Shown here piece by piece: positions 17,209 to 26,571 of a stretch of DNA of 64,000 nt. Positions within the stretch are counted from its first letter, which is position 1; the number at the start of each line of letters is the position of its first letter. This DNA is from Flavobacterium piscis (GTDB taxonomy: Bacteria; Bacteroidota; Bacteroidia; Flavobacteriales; Flavobacteriaceae): assembly GCF_001686925.1 (NCBI RefSeq), contig NZ_LVEN01000008.1, positions 124,001 through 188,000 on the forward strand, in the 5' to 3' direction. Both the position numbers and the translations under genes were made by a program. The notes beneath the pieces are model-generated. The model was not told where the DNA came from and did no database searches. It was given only the letters and a program-made list of their open reading frames with translations.

Positions 17209-20200
17209 ATGCAGAAAAGAACATTAAAAAAACTATTGTGTTTAATAGTATGTATGTGGGGAAATTTTTTCTTTGCTCAAACTATTAAAGGTAAAGTAAC
17301 ATCGGGGGGAGCCAGCCTACCGGGTGTTAGTGTAATAGTACAAGGAACAAAAAACGCAACAGTTACCGATTTTGACGGTAGTTTTGTTTTAAATAATGTA
17401 GAACCTAAGGCACTGTTGCTTTTTAGTTATGTAGGATATAAAAATTTATCATTGCCGGCAGACCCTAAATCTGTGATGCAGGTAGTTATGGTAAGCGACC
17501 TCGAAAAATTAAATGAAGTAGTGGTTATAGGTTACGGAACTTCAAAAAGAAAAGATATAAATGGTGCAGTTTCCTCTATTAAGGCTTCTGAAATTCAGGA
17601 CAAGCCCTTTACGTCTATTGATCAGGCACTTGTAGGTAAAGCTGCAGGTGTAAATGTTACTCAAAATTCAGGGACGCCAGGAGGAGGGATTTCTGTTCAA
17701 ATTCGTGGAATCACTTCTATCAATGGTAATGAACCGTTATATGTTATTGACGGAACACCTGTTTTTGCAGATAAAAACAACGACTCATTTTCTTTCAGCG
17801 CATTAGGGGGAGGAAACGGGCAAACTAAAAACTCAGCTTTATCGGGTTTAAACATTTCGGATATCGAAACTATTGATATCTTAAAAGATGCATCGGCTAC
17901 AGCAATATATGGTGCGAATGGTGCAAATGGAGTTGTTTTGATTACCACTAAAAAAGGAAAAAAAGGAAAATCAAAATTTACTTATGAAACCTATTTGGCT
18001 ACGCAGCAGGTAACCAATACTGTTGATGTTTTAAACTTACCTGAATATGCTAAGTATCAGGCAAAAATATTCAAATTAAACGGAGAGCCTGTTCCTTTTC
18101 AGTACCAAAAACCAGATTTATTGGGTAATGGAACAGACTGGCAGGATGAACTTTTTAGAACTGCTACATTGTACAACCATCAATTATCATTCTCTGGAGA
18201 AAAAGATGGAACGCGTTATTATACTTCTTTAAATTATTTTGATCAGGAAGGAATTGTTTCCAATTCTAATTTTAACAGATTATCTATGCGATTAAATGTA
18301 GATTCTAATGTGAAATCATGGCTGAAAATTGGTAACAACTTATCGGTAAGTAAATCATCGCAACAAGTAGTAAGAAATGACGACAGAGGTGGTTTAGTAA
18401 TGAATGCGTTAAGACAATCTCCAGAATTGCCGGTTAGAACTTCTGATGGTTCTTATGCCGGACCAGTAAGCGGTTTAGGTTCTTCTGCAAATGAGGCAAC
18501 AAACCCAATTGCTTTGGCAGAATATAATAATTCGACTACAGAAAGATTTAAAATTAATGGTAATTTGTTTGCCGATTTTACGATCATCAAAGGATTGGTT
18601 TTCAGATCAGAATTAGGATACGATCTGAATTTTGCAAAAAGCAGCACTTTTGTACCTAAATACACTTTAGGAAACGTATCTGAACTTTTAAACAAATCAT
18701 TCAAACAACAAGATCAAAGTTATTATTGGAACATTAAAAACTACCTGACTTATAATAAAACGATCAGTGAGAAACACAATTTTACTTTTTTATTAGGCCA
18801 GGAAGCTCAGGAAAGCCGATATGAATACCTAAGCGGTTACAGAACGGGTGAGTTTTTAAATAAAGATTTCACGAACTTAAATATTGGTGATATTGATACT
18901 GCGCTTAACGGGAATGGTTCTGGCAGATGGTCTATGGCATCTTATATTACGAGATTAAATTATAGTTTTTCTGATCGATATTCTTTTACCGCTTCTTTAA
19001 GAGCAGATGCTTCTTCCAACTTTGGACCTAATAACAAATGGGGTTATTTTCCTTCTTTTTCCGGAGGTTGGACGGTTAGTAACGAAAAATTCTTTGAGCC
19101 TTTAACAAGGAACATTAATTATTTAAAATTTAGAGCAGGTTACGGTCTCGTAGGAAACCAAAATATTCCGGCAAACAGATACCAGACTATTTTATCATTG
19201 CTTTCATCTCCTTTTGGAGGCGTATCTCCAACAATAGACAACTTAGGAAATCCGGATATAAAATGGGAGTCACTAAAATCTTTCAATGCTGGTTTTGAAA
19301 TAGCAATGGTGAATAACAGAGTAAAATTAGATTTTGATTATTACATCAAAAATTCATCTGATTTCCTTACGAAACAAATCAATGACGAATCGAATCAAAG
19401 TGCACTAAATTATTACCTGAATACGGGTGAAATTGTAACTAAAGGAATCGAACTTACTTTGAATACAAGAAATATCTTAACCGAAAATTTCACCTGGGAC
19501 AGTACCATTATTTTTTCAAAATACAATAATGAACTTACTCGTTTTCAAGGCGAAGGAAAATCATTATTAGGAAAAGTGCAATTTGATTTGTACAACGTTA
19601 CCAGAACGACTGAAGGACAGCCGGTAGGACAATTTTATGGTTATAAGACCGACGGATTATTTAAAAATGCAGCTGAATTAGCAGCAGGGCCAATCCAGGA
19701 AACAGGAACAGGAATTGGAGATGTTCGTTTTAAAGATTTGAACAACGATGGCAAAATCGATGCTAAAGATCAAACCGCGATAGGAGATGCAATTCCTGAT
19801 TTTACTTATGCATTTACGAACAACTTTAAATACAAAAACCTTAGTTTATCTGTGGTCTTAACAGGAAGTCAGGGCAACCAGATTTACAATTTTACACGTC
19901 ATTATACTGATGGTATTTATCCGGGATTTGGAGACCGATTTGGAAATGTTAGTACCGAAGTATCAAATGCTTTTGAAGCTGGTGTAAACGAAAATACCAC
20001 TGTACCAAGAATTACGCTTAACGACCCAAATGGTAATGGCCGAATCTCGAATAGATTTGTGGAAGATGGTTCTTATTTAAGAATTCAAAACGTTTCTTTA
20101 AGCTACGATTTACCAAGCAAAATATTCGATAATTCTTTTATATCCAAAGTAAGATTGTATGTGAATGTTCAGAACCTGTACACATTCACCAAATATTCAG

Positions 20201-20313
20201 GTTTCGACCCTGCACTAGGAAACTTAGACCAAAACATAACGCTAAGCGGTATTGATTTAGGACGTTATCCTGTGCCAAGAACAACTTCTCTGGGATTGAA
20301 TCTGGAATTTTAA
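17209..20313 (+). CDS. susC: SusC-like TonB-dependent outer-membrane transporter
   Basis: Full-length SusC-family oligosaccharide importer (1,034 aa). Signal peptide about residues 1-24 (ending FFAQ). A carboxypeptidase-D-like regulatory domain (about 25-95, with the DFDGSF motif) precedes the plug, which starts near VVVIGYGTSKRKD (104-116) and includes IQIRG and IDILKDASATAIYGANGANGVVLI. The rest is a 22-strand-type barrel ending in the usual LGLNLEF. It is first in an operon with SusD, a glycan-binding lipoprotein, GH10 and GH16, so the probable cargo is xylan or mixed beta-glycan oligomers. It is probably controlled by the HTCS protein encoded just upstream. Confidence 0.96.
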   Translation: MQKRTLKKLLCLIVCMWGNFFFAQTIKGKVTSGGASLPGVSVIVQGTKNATVTDFDGSFVLNNVEPKALLLFSYVGYKNLSLPADPKSVMQVVMVSDLEKLNEVVVIGYGTSKRKDINGAVSSIKASEIQDKPFTSIDQALVGKAAGVNVTQNSGTPGGGISVQIRGITSINGNEPLYVIDGTPVFADKNNDSFSFSALGGGNGQTKNSALSGLNISDIETIDILKDASATAIYGANGANGVVLITTKKGKKGKSKFTYETYLATQQVTNTVDVLNLPEYAKYQAKIFKLNGEPVPFQYQKPDLLGNGTDWQDELFRTATLYNHQLSFSGEKDGTRYYTSLNYFDQEGIVSNSNFNRLSMRLNVDSNVKSWLKIGNNLSVSKSSQQVVRNDDRGGLVMNALRQSPELPVRTSDGSYAGPVSGLGSSANEATNPIALAEYNNSTTERFKINGNLFADFTIIKGLVFRSELGYDLNFAKSSTFVPKYTLGNVSELLNKSFKQQDQSYYWNIKNYLTYNKTISEKHNFTFLLGQEAQESRYEYLSGYRTGEFLNKDFTNLNIGDIDTALNGNGSGRWSMASYITRLNYSFSDRYSFTASLRADASSNFGPNNKWGYFPSFSGGWTVSNEKFFEPLTRNINYLKFRAGYGLVGNQNIPANRYQTILSLLSSPFGGVSPTIDNLGNPDIKWESLKSFNAGFEIAMVNNRVKLDFDYYIKNSSDFLTKQINDESNQSALNYYLNTGEIVTKGIELTLNTRNILTENFTWDSTIIFSKYNNELTRFQGEGKSLLGKVQFDLYNVTRTTEGQPVGQFYGYKTDGLFKNAAELAAGPIQETGTGIGDVRFKDLNNDGKIDAKDQTAIGDAIPDFTYAFTNNFKYKNLSLSVVLTGSQGNQIYNFTRHYTDGIYPGFGDRFGNVSTEVSNAFEAGVNENTTVPRITLNDPNGNGRISNRFVEDGSYLRIQNVSLSYDLPSKIFDNSFISKVRLYVNVQNLYTFTKYSGFDPALGNLDQNITLSGIDLGRYPVPRTTSLGLNLEF

Positions 20314-20362
20314 AATTGATAAAAAACACATTTAACTTCATCGTTAACATAAAAAAATAGTT

Positions 20363-21886
20363 ATGAAAAAACTTTTTAAACTTTTTATGATGGGAATGCT
20401 CATACCATTGCTGTCTTTATTTTCCTGTTCAGATGATTTTTTGGATGCGCCATCTGAAAATCAATTAACACCAGCCGATTTGCCCGAAGGAGTTACAGCT
20501 TTTGACGGAATCGCCGAGAGTTTGTATTTTAAACCATGGTTTACCTTTAATGATAAATTCCTGATTGCTGTAGGCGATATGTACGCCGGCAACGCCTTTA
20601 CATTTGATGGTGCTTATTCACAATTTAAAGATGCTCAGGTAACCTCGCAAAACCCAATCCTGACAGAAGGATACGTTTCACTGTTTTCGGTTATCGATCA
20701 GTCTAATAATTTAATGAGTTTAGTCGAAGACAGAAAAAGCGAATTGCCTGAAGCATCGTATAAAAATGCTATTGCGATATCACGATTTATGAGAGCAAAT
20801 GCTTATTTCTATCTGGTAAGAACTTTTGGTGCAGTGCCTATCATTAGCAAAGCAGGTTCTGCAGCACAACCAAAAAGAAATCTTGTTGCAGATGTTTACA
20901 AATTCATCAAACGGGATTTAGAATTTGCTGTCGCAAATTTACCTGAAAAATCAGTAAAAAAAGGATACGTGACCAAATTTACTGCCATGGGGATTCTTGC
21001 AAAAGTGCATTTAACTTTGAATGAATATGCAGAATGTGCCGCTTTAACACAGCAAATTATTGGAAACCAATATACCTTAATTCAGGACTACGGAAACTTA
21101 TTTAGCAGTCCGGAAAATAATAATAGTAACGAGAGCATGTTTGCCCTGCAATGGAAAGCAATTGCAACAGAATGGGGAACGCAAAATACCAATCAGGCAT
21201 ATATAGTTCCAGGAGGTACAGGAATTACTGGTGGTGGTGACGGCTGGGGAGTTTATCTTCCTTCTATTTCATTGCAAGGTAGCTTTGAGCCAAATGATAC
21301 GAGAAAAAAGAATACCATCATGACAGATGGAGACTATTATCCTGAATTATTAAAAAGTCAAGGCGGTTTTCTTTATAAAAAAATATACTCTTCGACAGCA
21401 GCTAATTTCAGAAAATACATTGTAGGTTCTGCTGCCGAAAGAAACGATGTGTTTTTTATGAGAACATCACAAAACACCATTATATTACGATATTCTGACG
21501 TTTTATTAATGAATTCTGAGGCGATTATGGCAGGAGCACCTTCTACAACTTCTGCTGCTGCTTTAAGCACTTTTAATCAAGTAAGATCGAGAGCAGGATT
21601 ACCTCCTAAAATGATACTTACAAGAAATGATTTATTTAATGAAAGAAGAGTGGAGTTTGCTCTTGAAGGACAATATTTCTTCGATTTAAAACGTCGTGGA
21701 CTTGCCGAGGCAACAGCAGTTATTTCGCAGCAGGAAGCTGGTTTTTATTCCAATGATGACAGAACCGATTTGGTTTCTGTAAAAATAACTCCCGGAAGTA
21801 ATTATTTCGAACTTCCATTACCGCAGTCTGCTATTGATACTAATCCATCATTATTAGAGGCTCCGGTTCCTTTTAACTTTAATTAA
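20363..21886 (+). CDS. susD: SusD/RagB-family lipoprotein
   Basis: Surface glycan-binding partner of the preceding SusC. Lipoprotein signal with Cys in SLFSCSDDFLD (about residue 22), then the SusD helical fold: ISRFMRANAYFYLVRTFGAVPII is the family helix-loop, RYSDVLLMNSEAIM and FNQVRSRAGLPP lie in the C-terminal half, and NERRVEFALEGQYFFDLKRRG is the strongly conserved SusD ending motif. At 507 aa it is complete. It starts 49 bp after susC and ends 8 bp before the next lipoprotein gene, consistent with one transcript. Confidence 0.95.
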   Translation: MKKLFKLFMMGMLIPLLSLFSCSDDFLDAPSENQLTPADLPEGVTAFDGIAESLYFKPWFTFNDKFLIAVGDMYAGNAFTFDGAYSQFKDAQVTSQNPILTEGYVSLFSVIDQSNNLMSLVEDRKSELPEASYKNAIAISRFMRANAYFYLVRTFGAVPIISKAGSAAQPKRNLVADVYKFIKRDLEFAVANLPEKSVKKGYVTKFTAMGILAKVHLTLNEYAECAALTQQIIGNQYTLIQDYGNLFSSPENNNSNESMFALQWKAIATEWGTQNTNQAYIVPGGTGITGGGDGWGVYLPSISLQGSFEPNDTRKKNTIMTDGDYYPELLKSQGGFLYKKIYSSTAANFRKYIVGSAAERNDVFFMRTSQNTIILRYSDVLLMNSEAIMAGAPSTTSAAALSTFNQVRSRAGLPPKMILTRNDLFNERRVEFALEGQYFFDLKRRGLAEATAVISQQEAGFYSNDDRTDLVSVKITPGSNYFELPLPQSAIDTNPSLLEAPVPFNFN

Positions 21887-21894
21887 TTTACACT

Positions 21895-23013
21895 ATGATT
21901 AATAAAATAAAATATAGCATTTTAATTCTTTTGACATTAGTTTCTTTTACAGCTTGTCAAAATGACGACGCAGTTACTGCAAATGTAGACGCAATGGTTG
22001 CTGAACCGGGAGATTTACTCAATCAGGCATTTCCATCCAATAAAGTCAGAGTCGAAGGGAAGGGCTTAGAGGGCTTAAAAAAGATTACGCTCGACAATAA
22101 AATTGATATCGGTTTCAATATCAATTACAATTCTGATAAATCGTTTATTTTCACCATTCCTTTTGATGATAAACTAGGCAGCCGATTTGGAGTACAGCCC
22201 ATTACATTTGTAACAGCAACAGGTTCTGTAACTAAAAACATTGAGCTTTTACAACCCGTTCCAACACTTACAAAAACAGATCCTGCTATAGCAACTCCGG
22301 GATTTCCGTTAGAAATTCAGGGAACGTGGTTCTATAATATTTCATCGGTAACCTTAGCAGGAAAACCAGTAAGTTATACGCTAAAATCATCTTCTTCAAT
22401 CATTATTGGAGTACCAGAAGATGCTGTTTTTGGTTCAGAATTAATACTTACTACACCGGGAGGTATCGCAAAAAAAGTAATACAGCTTCTACCTCCTGTT
22501 ACTCCGGAAATTATTGTTATTGTATCTGATTTTGACGGAAATGGTACAAGAACGAATTGGGATGCTTATGGAGATAAAGATAGTTTTAACGCAAGTACTG
22601 CAAATGGGCCAACAGGTAATTATGCAACTCTTGTGTGGGCTGGCTCAAATGCTAATGGCTATAACGGAAGCAGTGCAGGCGGTGGAGCTAATTTCCTAAG
22701 CGCCGCGAATAATGATGCAACAAAAACATTTATTGATATTGATGTAAGTGCCAATGTTGTAGGAGCACAATTTGCCATTCAATTAAATACGATTGATAAT
22801 AAAAACTATGGCTATAATTTTAAAATAACCGATGTTAACTGGACTACCAAGACCCTAACTTTAGCTGATTTTAAAGATAATTATGGCTTTGGAGATCCTG
22901 CCACTACGCTGGATGCTTCTAAAGTTAATGAAATCAAAGTAGGTATAGTGCAATCAGACACACCTAATCCAACCATAATAAAATACGATAATATTAAAGT
23001 TCGTTACAAATAA
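21895..23013 (+). CDS. Surface glycan-binding lipoprotein with IPT/TIG domains
   Basis: Probable surface glycan-binding protein in the SusE/SusF position. Lipobox VSFTAC (Cys about residue 21) suggests outer-membrane anchoring. Two immunoglobulin-like IPT/TIG repeats follow, each ending with an F-T-P-G-G type turn (VTATGSV and LTTPGGIAKK), and a C-terminal beta-sandwich of about 170 aa ends DNIKVRYK. The order (TIG repeats, then a ligand-binding sandwich) resembles the xylan-binding SGBP-B proteins of Bacteroides; that resemblance is by eye only. The gene starts 8 bp after susD. The hairpin at 23,045 may lower read-through into the GH10 gene. Confidence 0.8.
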   Translation: MINKIKYSILILLTLVSFTACQNDDAVTANVDAMVAEPGDLLNQAFPSNKVRVEGKGLEGLKKITLDNKIDIGFNINYNSDKSFIFTIPFDDKLGSRFGVQPITFVTATGSVTKNIELLQPVPTLTKTDPAIATPGFPLEIQGTWFYNISSVTLAGKPVSYTLKSSSSIIIGVPEDAVFGSELILTTPGGIAKKVIQLLPPVTPEIIVIVSDFDGNGTRTNWDAYGDKDSFNASTANGPTGNYATLVWAGSNANGYNGSSAGGGANFLSAANNDATKTFIDIDVSANVVGAQFAIQLNTIDNKNYGYNFKITDVNWTTKTLTLADFKDNYGFGDPATTLDASKVNEIKVGIVQSDTPNPTIIKYDNIKVRYK

Positions 23014-23044
23014 GTAATGATTGTATTTTAAGCTCTAAAGAAAA

Positions 23045-23074
23045 AAGAGGCTGTGATCAAAAAAGCAGCCTCTT
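23045..23074 (+). terminator. Intra-operon hairpin between glycan-binding protein and GH10 genes
   Basis: A perfect 9-bp stem, AAGAGGCTG (23045-23053) with CAGCCTCTT (23066-23074). It lacks a long T run afterwards, so it is more likely an attenuator or mRNA 3'-end stabiliser than a full stop. Confidence 0.6.
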
Positions 23075-23142
23075 CATAAAACAGAAATTATAAAACAAGA
23101 GTATTCGACATAATAAAGGATATTCTAAAATAAAAAAACAGT

Positions 23143-24534
23143 ATGAAAATTAAATTTTTATTAGTGCTGGCCAGCTTTTTCTTTTTTCTAAATGCCTGCT
23201 CTAAAGACGACAACGAAACTGTTGCTGCTTTAGAAACGCCAGTTGCAAATGCACCAAAAGACGTAAACGATCATGGTTTTAAAGCCAAATGGAACTACGT
23301 CTCGAATTCAAAAAGCTATCTTTTGGATGTTTCTACAAACGAAAATTTCAGCACTTTTGTTTCCAACTATCAAGCAAAACCAGTGACCGATTTAAACGAA
23401 GTTGTGGTTGGATTAGCAGGCGGAACTCAATATTATTATAGAGTGAGAGCCAAAACAGAGACTGAAATTTCAGGATATTCAAATGTTATCAGTGTTGTAA
23501 CTACAGGTTCCAGCGACATTCCTGAAGATCCTACATTTTTAAAAGTAAAAGCCAATAAACTGGCTAATCCGTTTTTTATTGGTATGGCGATAAAAGCTTC
23601 GCAATTGACTACAGGAAGTCCTTATGATGTTATTTTAAAAAATGAATTCAGTAGTATTTCTGCCGAATACGAAATGAAAATGGATCAGATTTCAACCGCA
23701 AGCGGTGTTTACAACTGGACTGTAGCAGATAAAATTGTTGCTTACGGAAATACAAACGGAATCAATGTTCACGGTCATGCTTTGGTATGGCATAATTCAG
23801 TACCAACCTGGTTGAAGAATTTTTCAGGTACCGATGCCGAATTTGCAGCAGAAGTTAAAAAGTACATTACAGATGTGGTTACACATTATGCAGGAAAAGT
23901 AAAATCCTGGGATGTGGTTAACGAAGCTGTAGATGACAATGGCGGTGCAATGAGAAATACTATTTTTCTTCAGAGAATGGGAGCCAATTATGTGAAAGAT
24001 TGTTTTCAGTGGGCCAGAAATGCAGCTGTTGCAGCGGGCGATACCCAATTATTGTTGTTTTATAATGATTATGCAACTTCAACGAATATCCCAAAACAAG
24101 ATAAAGTTTTTAGTATTGTAGATGATTTAAAAGCAGGTAATAGTATCGATGGTGTTGGTTTTCAAATGCATAATACCTATTTAAGCCCAACAAAAGCACA
24201 AATAGAAACTGATCTTAACAGGGCTGCAGCAAAAGGTCTGAAAATTCATGTTTCGGAATTAGACATACAAGTCAATCAGTCTAATGACATTACGACTTTT
24301 ACCAACGAAAGAAGACTGGCTCAAAAAGAAAAATACAAGGAGATTGTAAAACTTTATAATGCGCTTCCTGCAGCAAATAAATATGCCTTAACTATTTGGG
24401 GAATGAAAGATAACGAATCATGGATTCCTTTTAGTACAGAACTTAACCATCCTGGAAATGACTGGCCTTTATTGTATGACTCCAATTTTGCAATTAAAAG
24501 CGCTCATACAGGATTTCTGGAAGGCTTAGATTAA
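23143..24534 (+). CDS. GH10 endo-1,4-beta-xylanase lipoprotein with N-terminal FN3 domain
   Basis: Cuts internal beta-1,4 bonds of xylan. Lipobox LNACSKDDNE (Cys about residue 19) followed by acidic residues suggests export to the cell surface. An FN3-like domain (about 30-120, with QYYYRVRAKTETEISGYSNV) precedes the GH10 barrel. Barrel motifs: INVHGHALVWH, acid/base Glu261 in WDVVNEAVDD and nucleophile Glu372 in HVSELDIQ, both intact. LTIWGMKDNESWIP is the conserved barrel end. At 463 aa it is complete. It is the strongest pointer to xylan as a substrate of the locus. A GH16 enzyme follows after 54 bp. Confidence 0.95.
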   Translation: MKIKFLLVLASFFFFLNACSKDDNETVAALETPVANAPKDVNDHGFKAKWNYVSNSKSYLLDVSTNENFSTFVSNYQAKPVTDLNEVVVGLAGGTQYYYRVRAKTETEISGYSNVISVVTTGSSDIPEDPTFLKVKANKLANPFFIGMAIKASQLTTGSPYDVILKNEFSSISAEYEMKMDQISTASGVYNWTVADKIVAYGNTNGINVHGHALVWHNSVPTWLKNFSGTDAEFAAEVKKYITDVVTHYAGKVKSWDVVNEAVDDNGGAMRNTIFLQRMGANYVKDCFQWARNAAVAAGDTQLLLFYNDYATSTNIPKQDKVFSIVDDLKAGNSIDGVGFQMHNTYLSPTKAQIETDLNRAAAKGLKIHVSELDIQVNQSNDITTFTNERRLAQKEKYKEIVKLYNALPAANKYALTIWGMKDNESWIPFSTELNHPGNDWPLLYDSNFAIKSAHTGFLEGLD

Positions 24535-24588
24535 TTACCTAAAAGATAATGCTTTACTTCAACTATTAATTAACCAAAAAATTAAATT

Positions 24589-25515
24589 ATGAAAAAATTA
24601 AATTTAATAGCATTAACAGTGACCTGTGTATTAAGTTTAGGATTTGCTTCCTGCGCAGATGACGTAAGTCCAACTGCAAAAGAGCAATCAGCAAGCTTAA
24701 ATACAAAAAGTAGTACAAACAAAGTAGCAGGTGCGCCATGGGTCAAACAATTTGAAGATACATTTAATGTAGGCTCAAGTTTGTCTCAATGGACAAAGGA
24801 ACAACGTGCAGATTATAATTCGTGGTATTGCGATTATTCAAGCTCAGTTCCAACGACACAATGGAGAGACGGAAAACAATGTTTGGAAATCAAGACAACA
24901 AAATTGAGCACGTACAAGTATCAATCCGGGTTCATTTCGTCTAATTACCAATACAAACCTGAAAATAATACAGAGTATATGCTTTCTGCCAATATTAAAC
25001 TAGTAGCGATGGAGGGCGGAACTTATAAATCATTTACAGAAACTTACGGTGCCTGGCCTGCGTTCTGGTCTGTGCAGCAAAATGGATGGCCAACCAAAGG
25101 AGAAATCGATATTTTGGAAGCTTACTCTTTTGCACCCAATGCAAGTCGTTATACATCCAATGTTTTTTATGGAACTTCTCCAGGAGCAAATCTATTAGGA
25201 AACTCCGCAGAAAGAAACTATCCTGCTAATTTTAATTTAAACGGAAATAACGGATGGCATTTATATGAGTCCTTCTGGAAAATGAAAAACAATGTTGTAA
25301 CGGTAACCATAAAGGTTGACAATGTCACTGTTGCAGAATATACTAACAGCAGCGTTTCTAATCTTAATTTTAATAATTTTGGAAATCATTCTATTATTTT
25401 CAATATGAATGTAGGATCCAAAGATTCTAATTTCATTGACCCTAATAAAATTAAATTATTTTCAACTGTAATGATGTGGGTAGATGATGTAACTGTTTAT
25501 AAAAGAGCAATTTAA
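24589..25515 (+). CDS. GH16 endo-beta-glucanase-like lipoprotein
   Basis: Family 16 glycoside hydrolase; members cleave beta-1,3, mixed beta-1,3/1,4-glucans or galactans. The signal ends in a lipobox (GFASCADD). The single beta-jellyroll domain has the catalytic signature GEIDILEAYS with Glu172, Asp174 and Glu177 in the ExDxxE arrangement, preceded by the aromatic AWPAFWSVQQNGWP substrate-binding stretch. At 308 aa it is complete. It is last in the susC operon. With GH10 in the same operon the target may be cereal-type cell walls containing xylan and mixed-linkage glucan. The exact linkage cannot be told from the sequence. Confidence 0.88.
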   Translation: MKKLNLIALTVTCVLSLGFASCADDVSPTAKEQSASLNTKSSTNKVAGAPWVKQFEDTFNVGSSLSQWTKEQRADYNSWYCDYSSSVPTTQWRDGKQCLEIKTTKLSTYKYQSGFISSNYQYKPENNTEYMLSANIKLVAMEGGTYKSFTETYGAWPAFWSVQQNGWPTKGEIDILEAYSFAPNASRYTSNVFYGTSPGANLLGNSAERNYPANFNLNGNNGWHLYESFWKMKNNVVTVTIKVDNVTVAEYTNSSVSNLNFNNFGNHSIIFNMNVGSKDSNFIDPNKIKLFSTVMMWVDDVTVYKRAI

Positions 25516-25565
25516 TTAATACTGAATCAGTATATGTTTAAAAAATATTTTTTTAGATAAAGTAG

Positions 25566-25606
25566 AAACCTCCATAAATCATTTTTGATTTTTGGAGGTT
25601 TTTTAT
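25566..25606. terminator. Terminator between convergent GH16 and phosphatase genes
   Basis: Stem AAACCTCCA (25566-25574) with TGGAGGTTT (25593-25601) and an extra inner pairing, followed by TTTTT on the plus strand. It can serve the susC operon and, more weakly, the convergent minus-strand gene. Confidence 0.85.
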
Positions 25607-25653
25607 ATGATCCAATTTTAGAATTGCCCTCTTAATGCCAATGTTTTGGTCAA

Positions 25654-26472
25654 TTATTTCACCAAATATTTTTTCTGAATTTGTTTTTTGACTTTTTTAT
25701 CAATGCCATATTCTACTAATAGCATTTTATCAATACTGCCATATTTCTTGATAGCCGCATTCCAGGCTGATTCCAGGTAAGCTTGTTTTACGCCCATTAA
25801 TTTTGCCATTCTTTCTTCCGGAATTCCGTAGGCTTTGTATTTGCTTAAATCTGTTTTTGCGATGGCCTCATTAGATCTTAAATAATCTTTCATGATTTCT
25901 TCATCAGATACATCTAAAACATGCAACAATAAAGAAGAAGCAAATCCAGTTCTGTCTTTACCAGCTGTACAATGAAACAAAACCACAGTTTCTTTTTTCT
26001 TCACTTCATCAAAGAAAGGCTTAAAGTCTTTTGCGCTTTCTGCAAATCCTTGGTTAGCAACAATCATTAGAGAATCTACCTGAGCTTCGTTGAATGTTGG
26101 TGCCATCATTACTTTCATAAATTGCCCCATTTCTTTACCATTAATAGAACCGATATTAGCTCTTTTAATTTCAATTTTTTCCCCTGCCGGAATAAAATCA
26201 GGATCTTTTTTTATTTCGTCATCGTTTCTAAAATCTACTATTGTATTGATGTGTAAAGCATCAAATTTGGCAACATCTGAAGGTGTTAATTTGGAGAAGT
26301 TTCCAGAGCGATAAATAATTCCTTCCTTGATTTTTTTGCCTTCTTTATTTTGAATTCCCGATAGTGATCTAAAATTTGGACTGTTTTCGATATCCATATT
26401 TTTTTGAGCCTGCCCTTGAAAAGCAATGATTAAAAAGAGTGCTGTAGTACGTAAAAGAGTTTGAGTTTTCAT
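25654..26472 (-). CDS. Exported tyrosine-phosphatase-family protein
   Basis: Cysteine-dependent phosphatase of the bacterial Y_phosphatase3 type. An N-terminal signal peptide (residues about 1-22, ending FQGQAQ) exports it. The P-loop HCTAGKDRTG is intact, with nucleophile Cys168 and Arg174, and the N-terminal NFRSLSG and IYRSGNFSKL blocks are typical of this group. At 272 aa it is a single domain. Substrates in this family include phosphoproteins, phosphoinositides and inositol phosphates; the periplasmic location argues against protein tyrosine. It lies 99 bp downstream of a TonB-dependent receptor on the same strand and is probably co-transcribed with it. Confidence 0.85.
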   Translation of the reverse strand: MKTQTLLRTTALFLIIAFQGQAQKNMDIENSPNFRSLSGIQNKEGKKIKEGIIYRSGNFSKLTPSDVAKFDALHINTIVDFRNDDEIKKDPDFIPAGEKIEIKRANIGSINGKEMGQFMKVMMAPTFNEAQVDSLMIVANQGFAESAKDFKPFFDEVKKKETVVLFHCTAGKDRTGFASSLLLHVLDVSDEEIMKDYLRSNEAIAKTDLSKYKAYGIPEERMAKLMGVKQAYLESAWNAAIKKYGSIDKMLLVEYGIDKKVKKQIQKKYLVK

Positions 26473-26571
26473 ATTTAATTATTTTGAAATTAGAAATTAG
26501 AATTTTAATGCAAACTGAAAATAGCAGCTTGCATATAGTATTATTTAAAAGTGTTTGAAAAGAAATGAATC

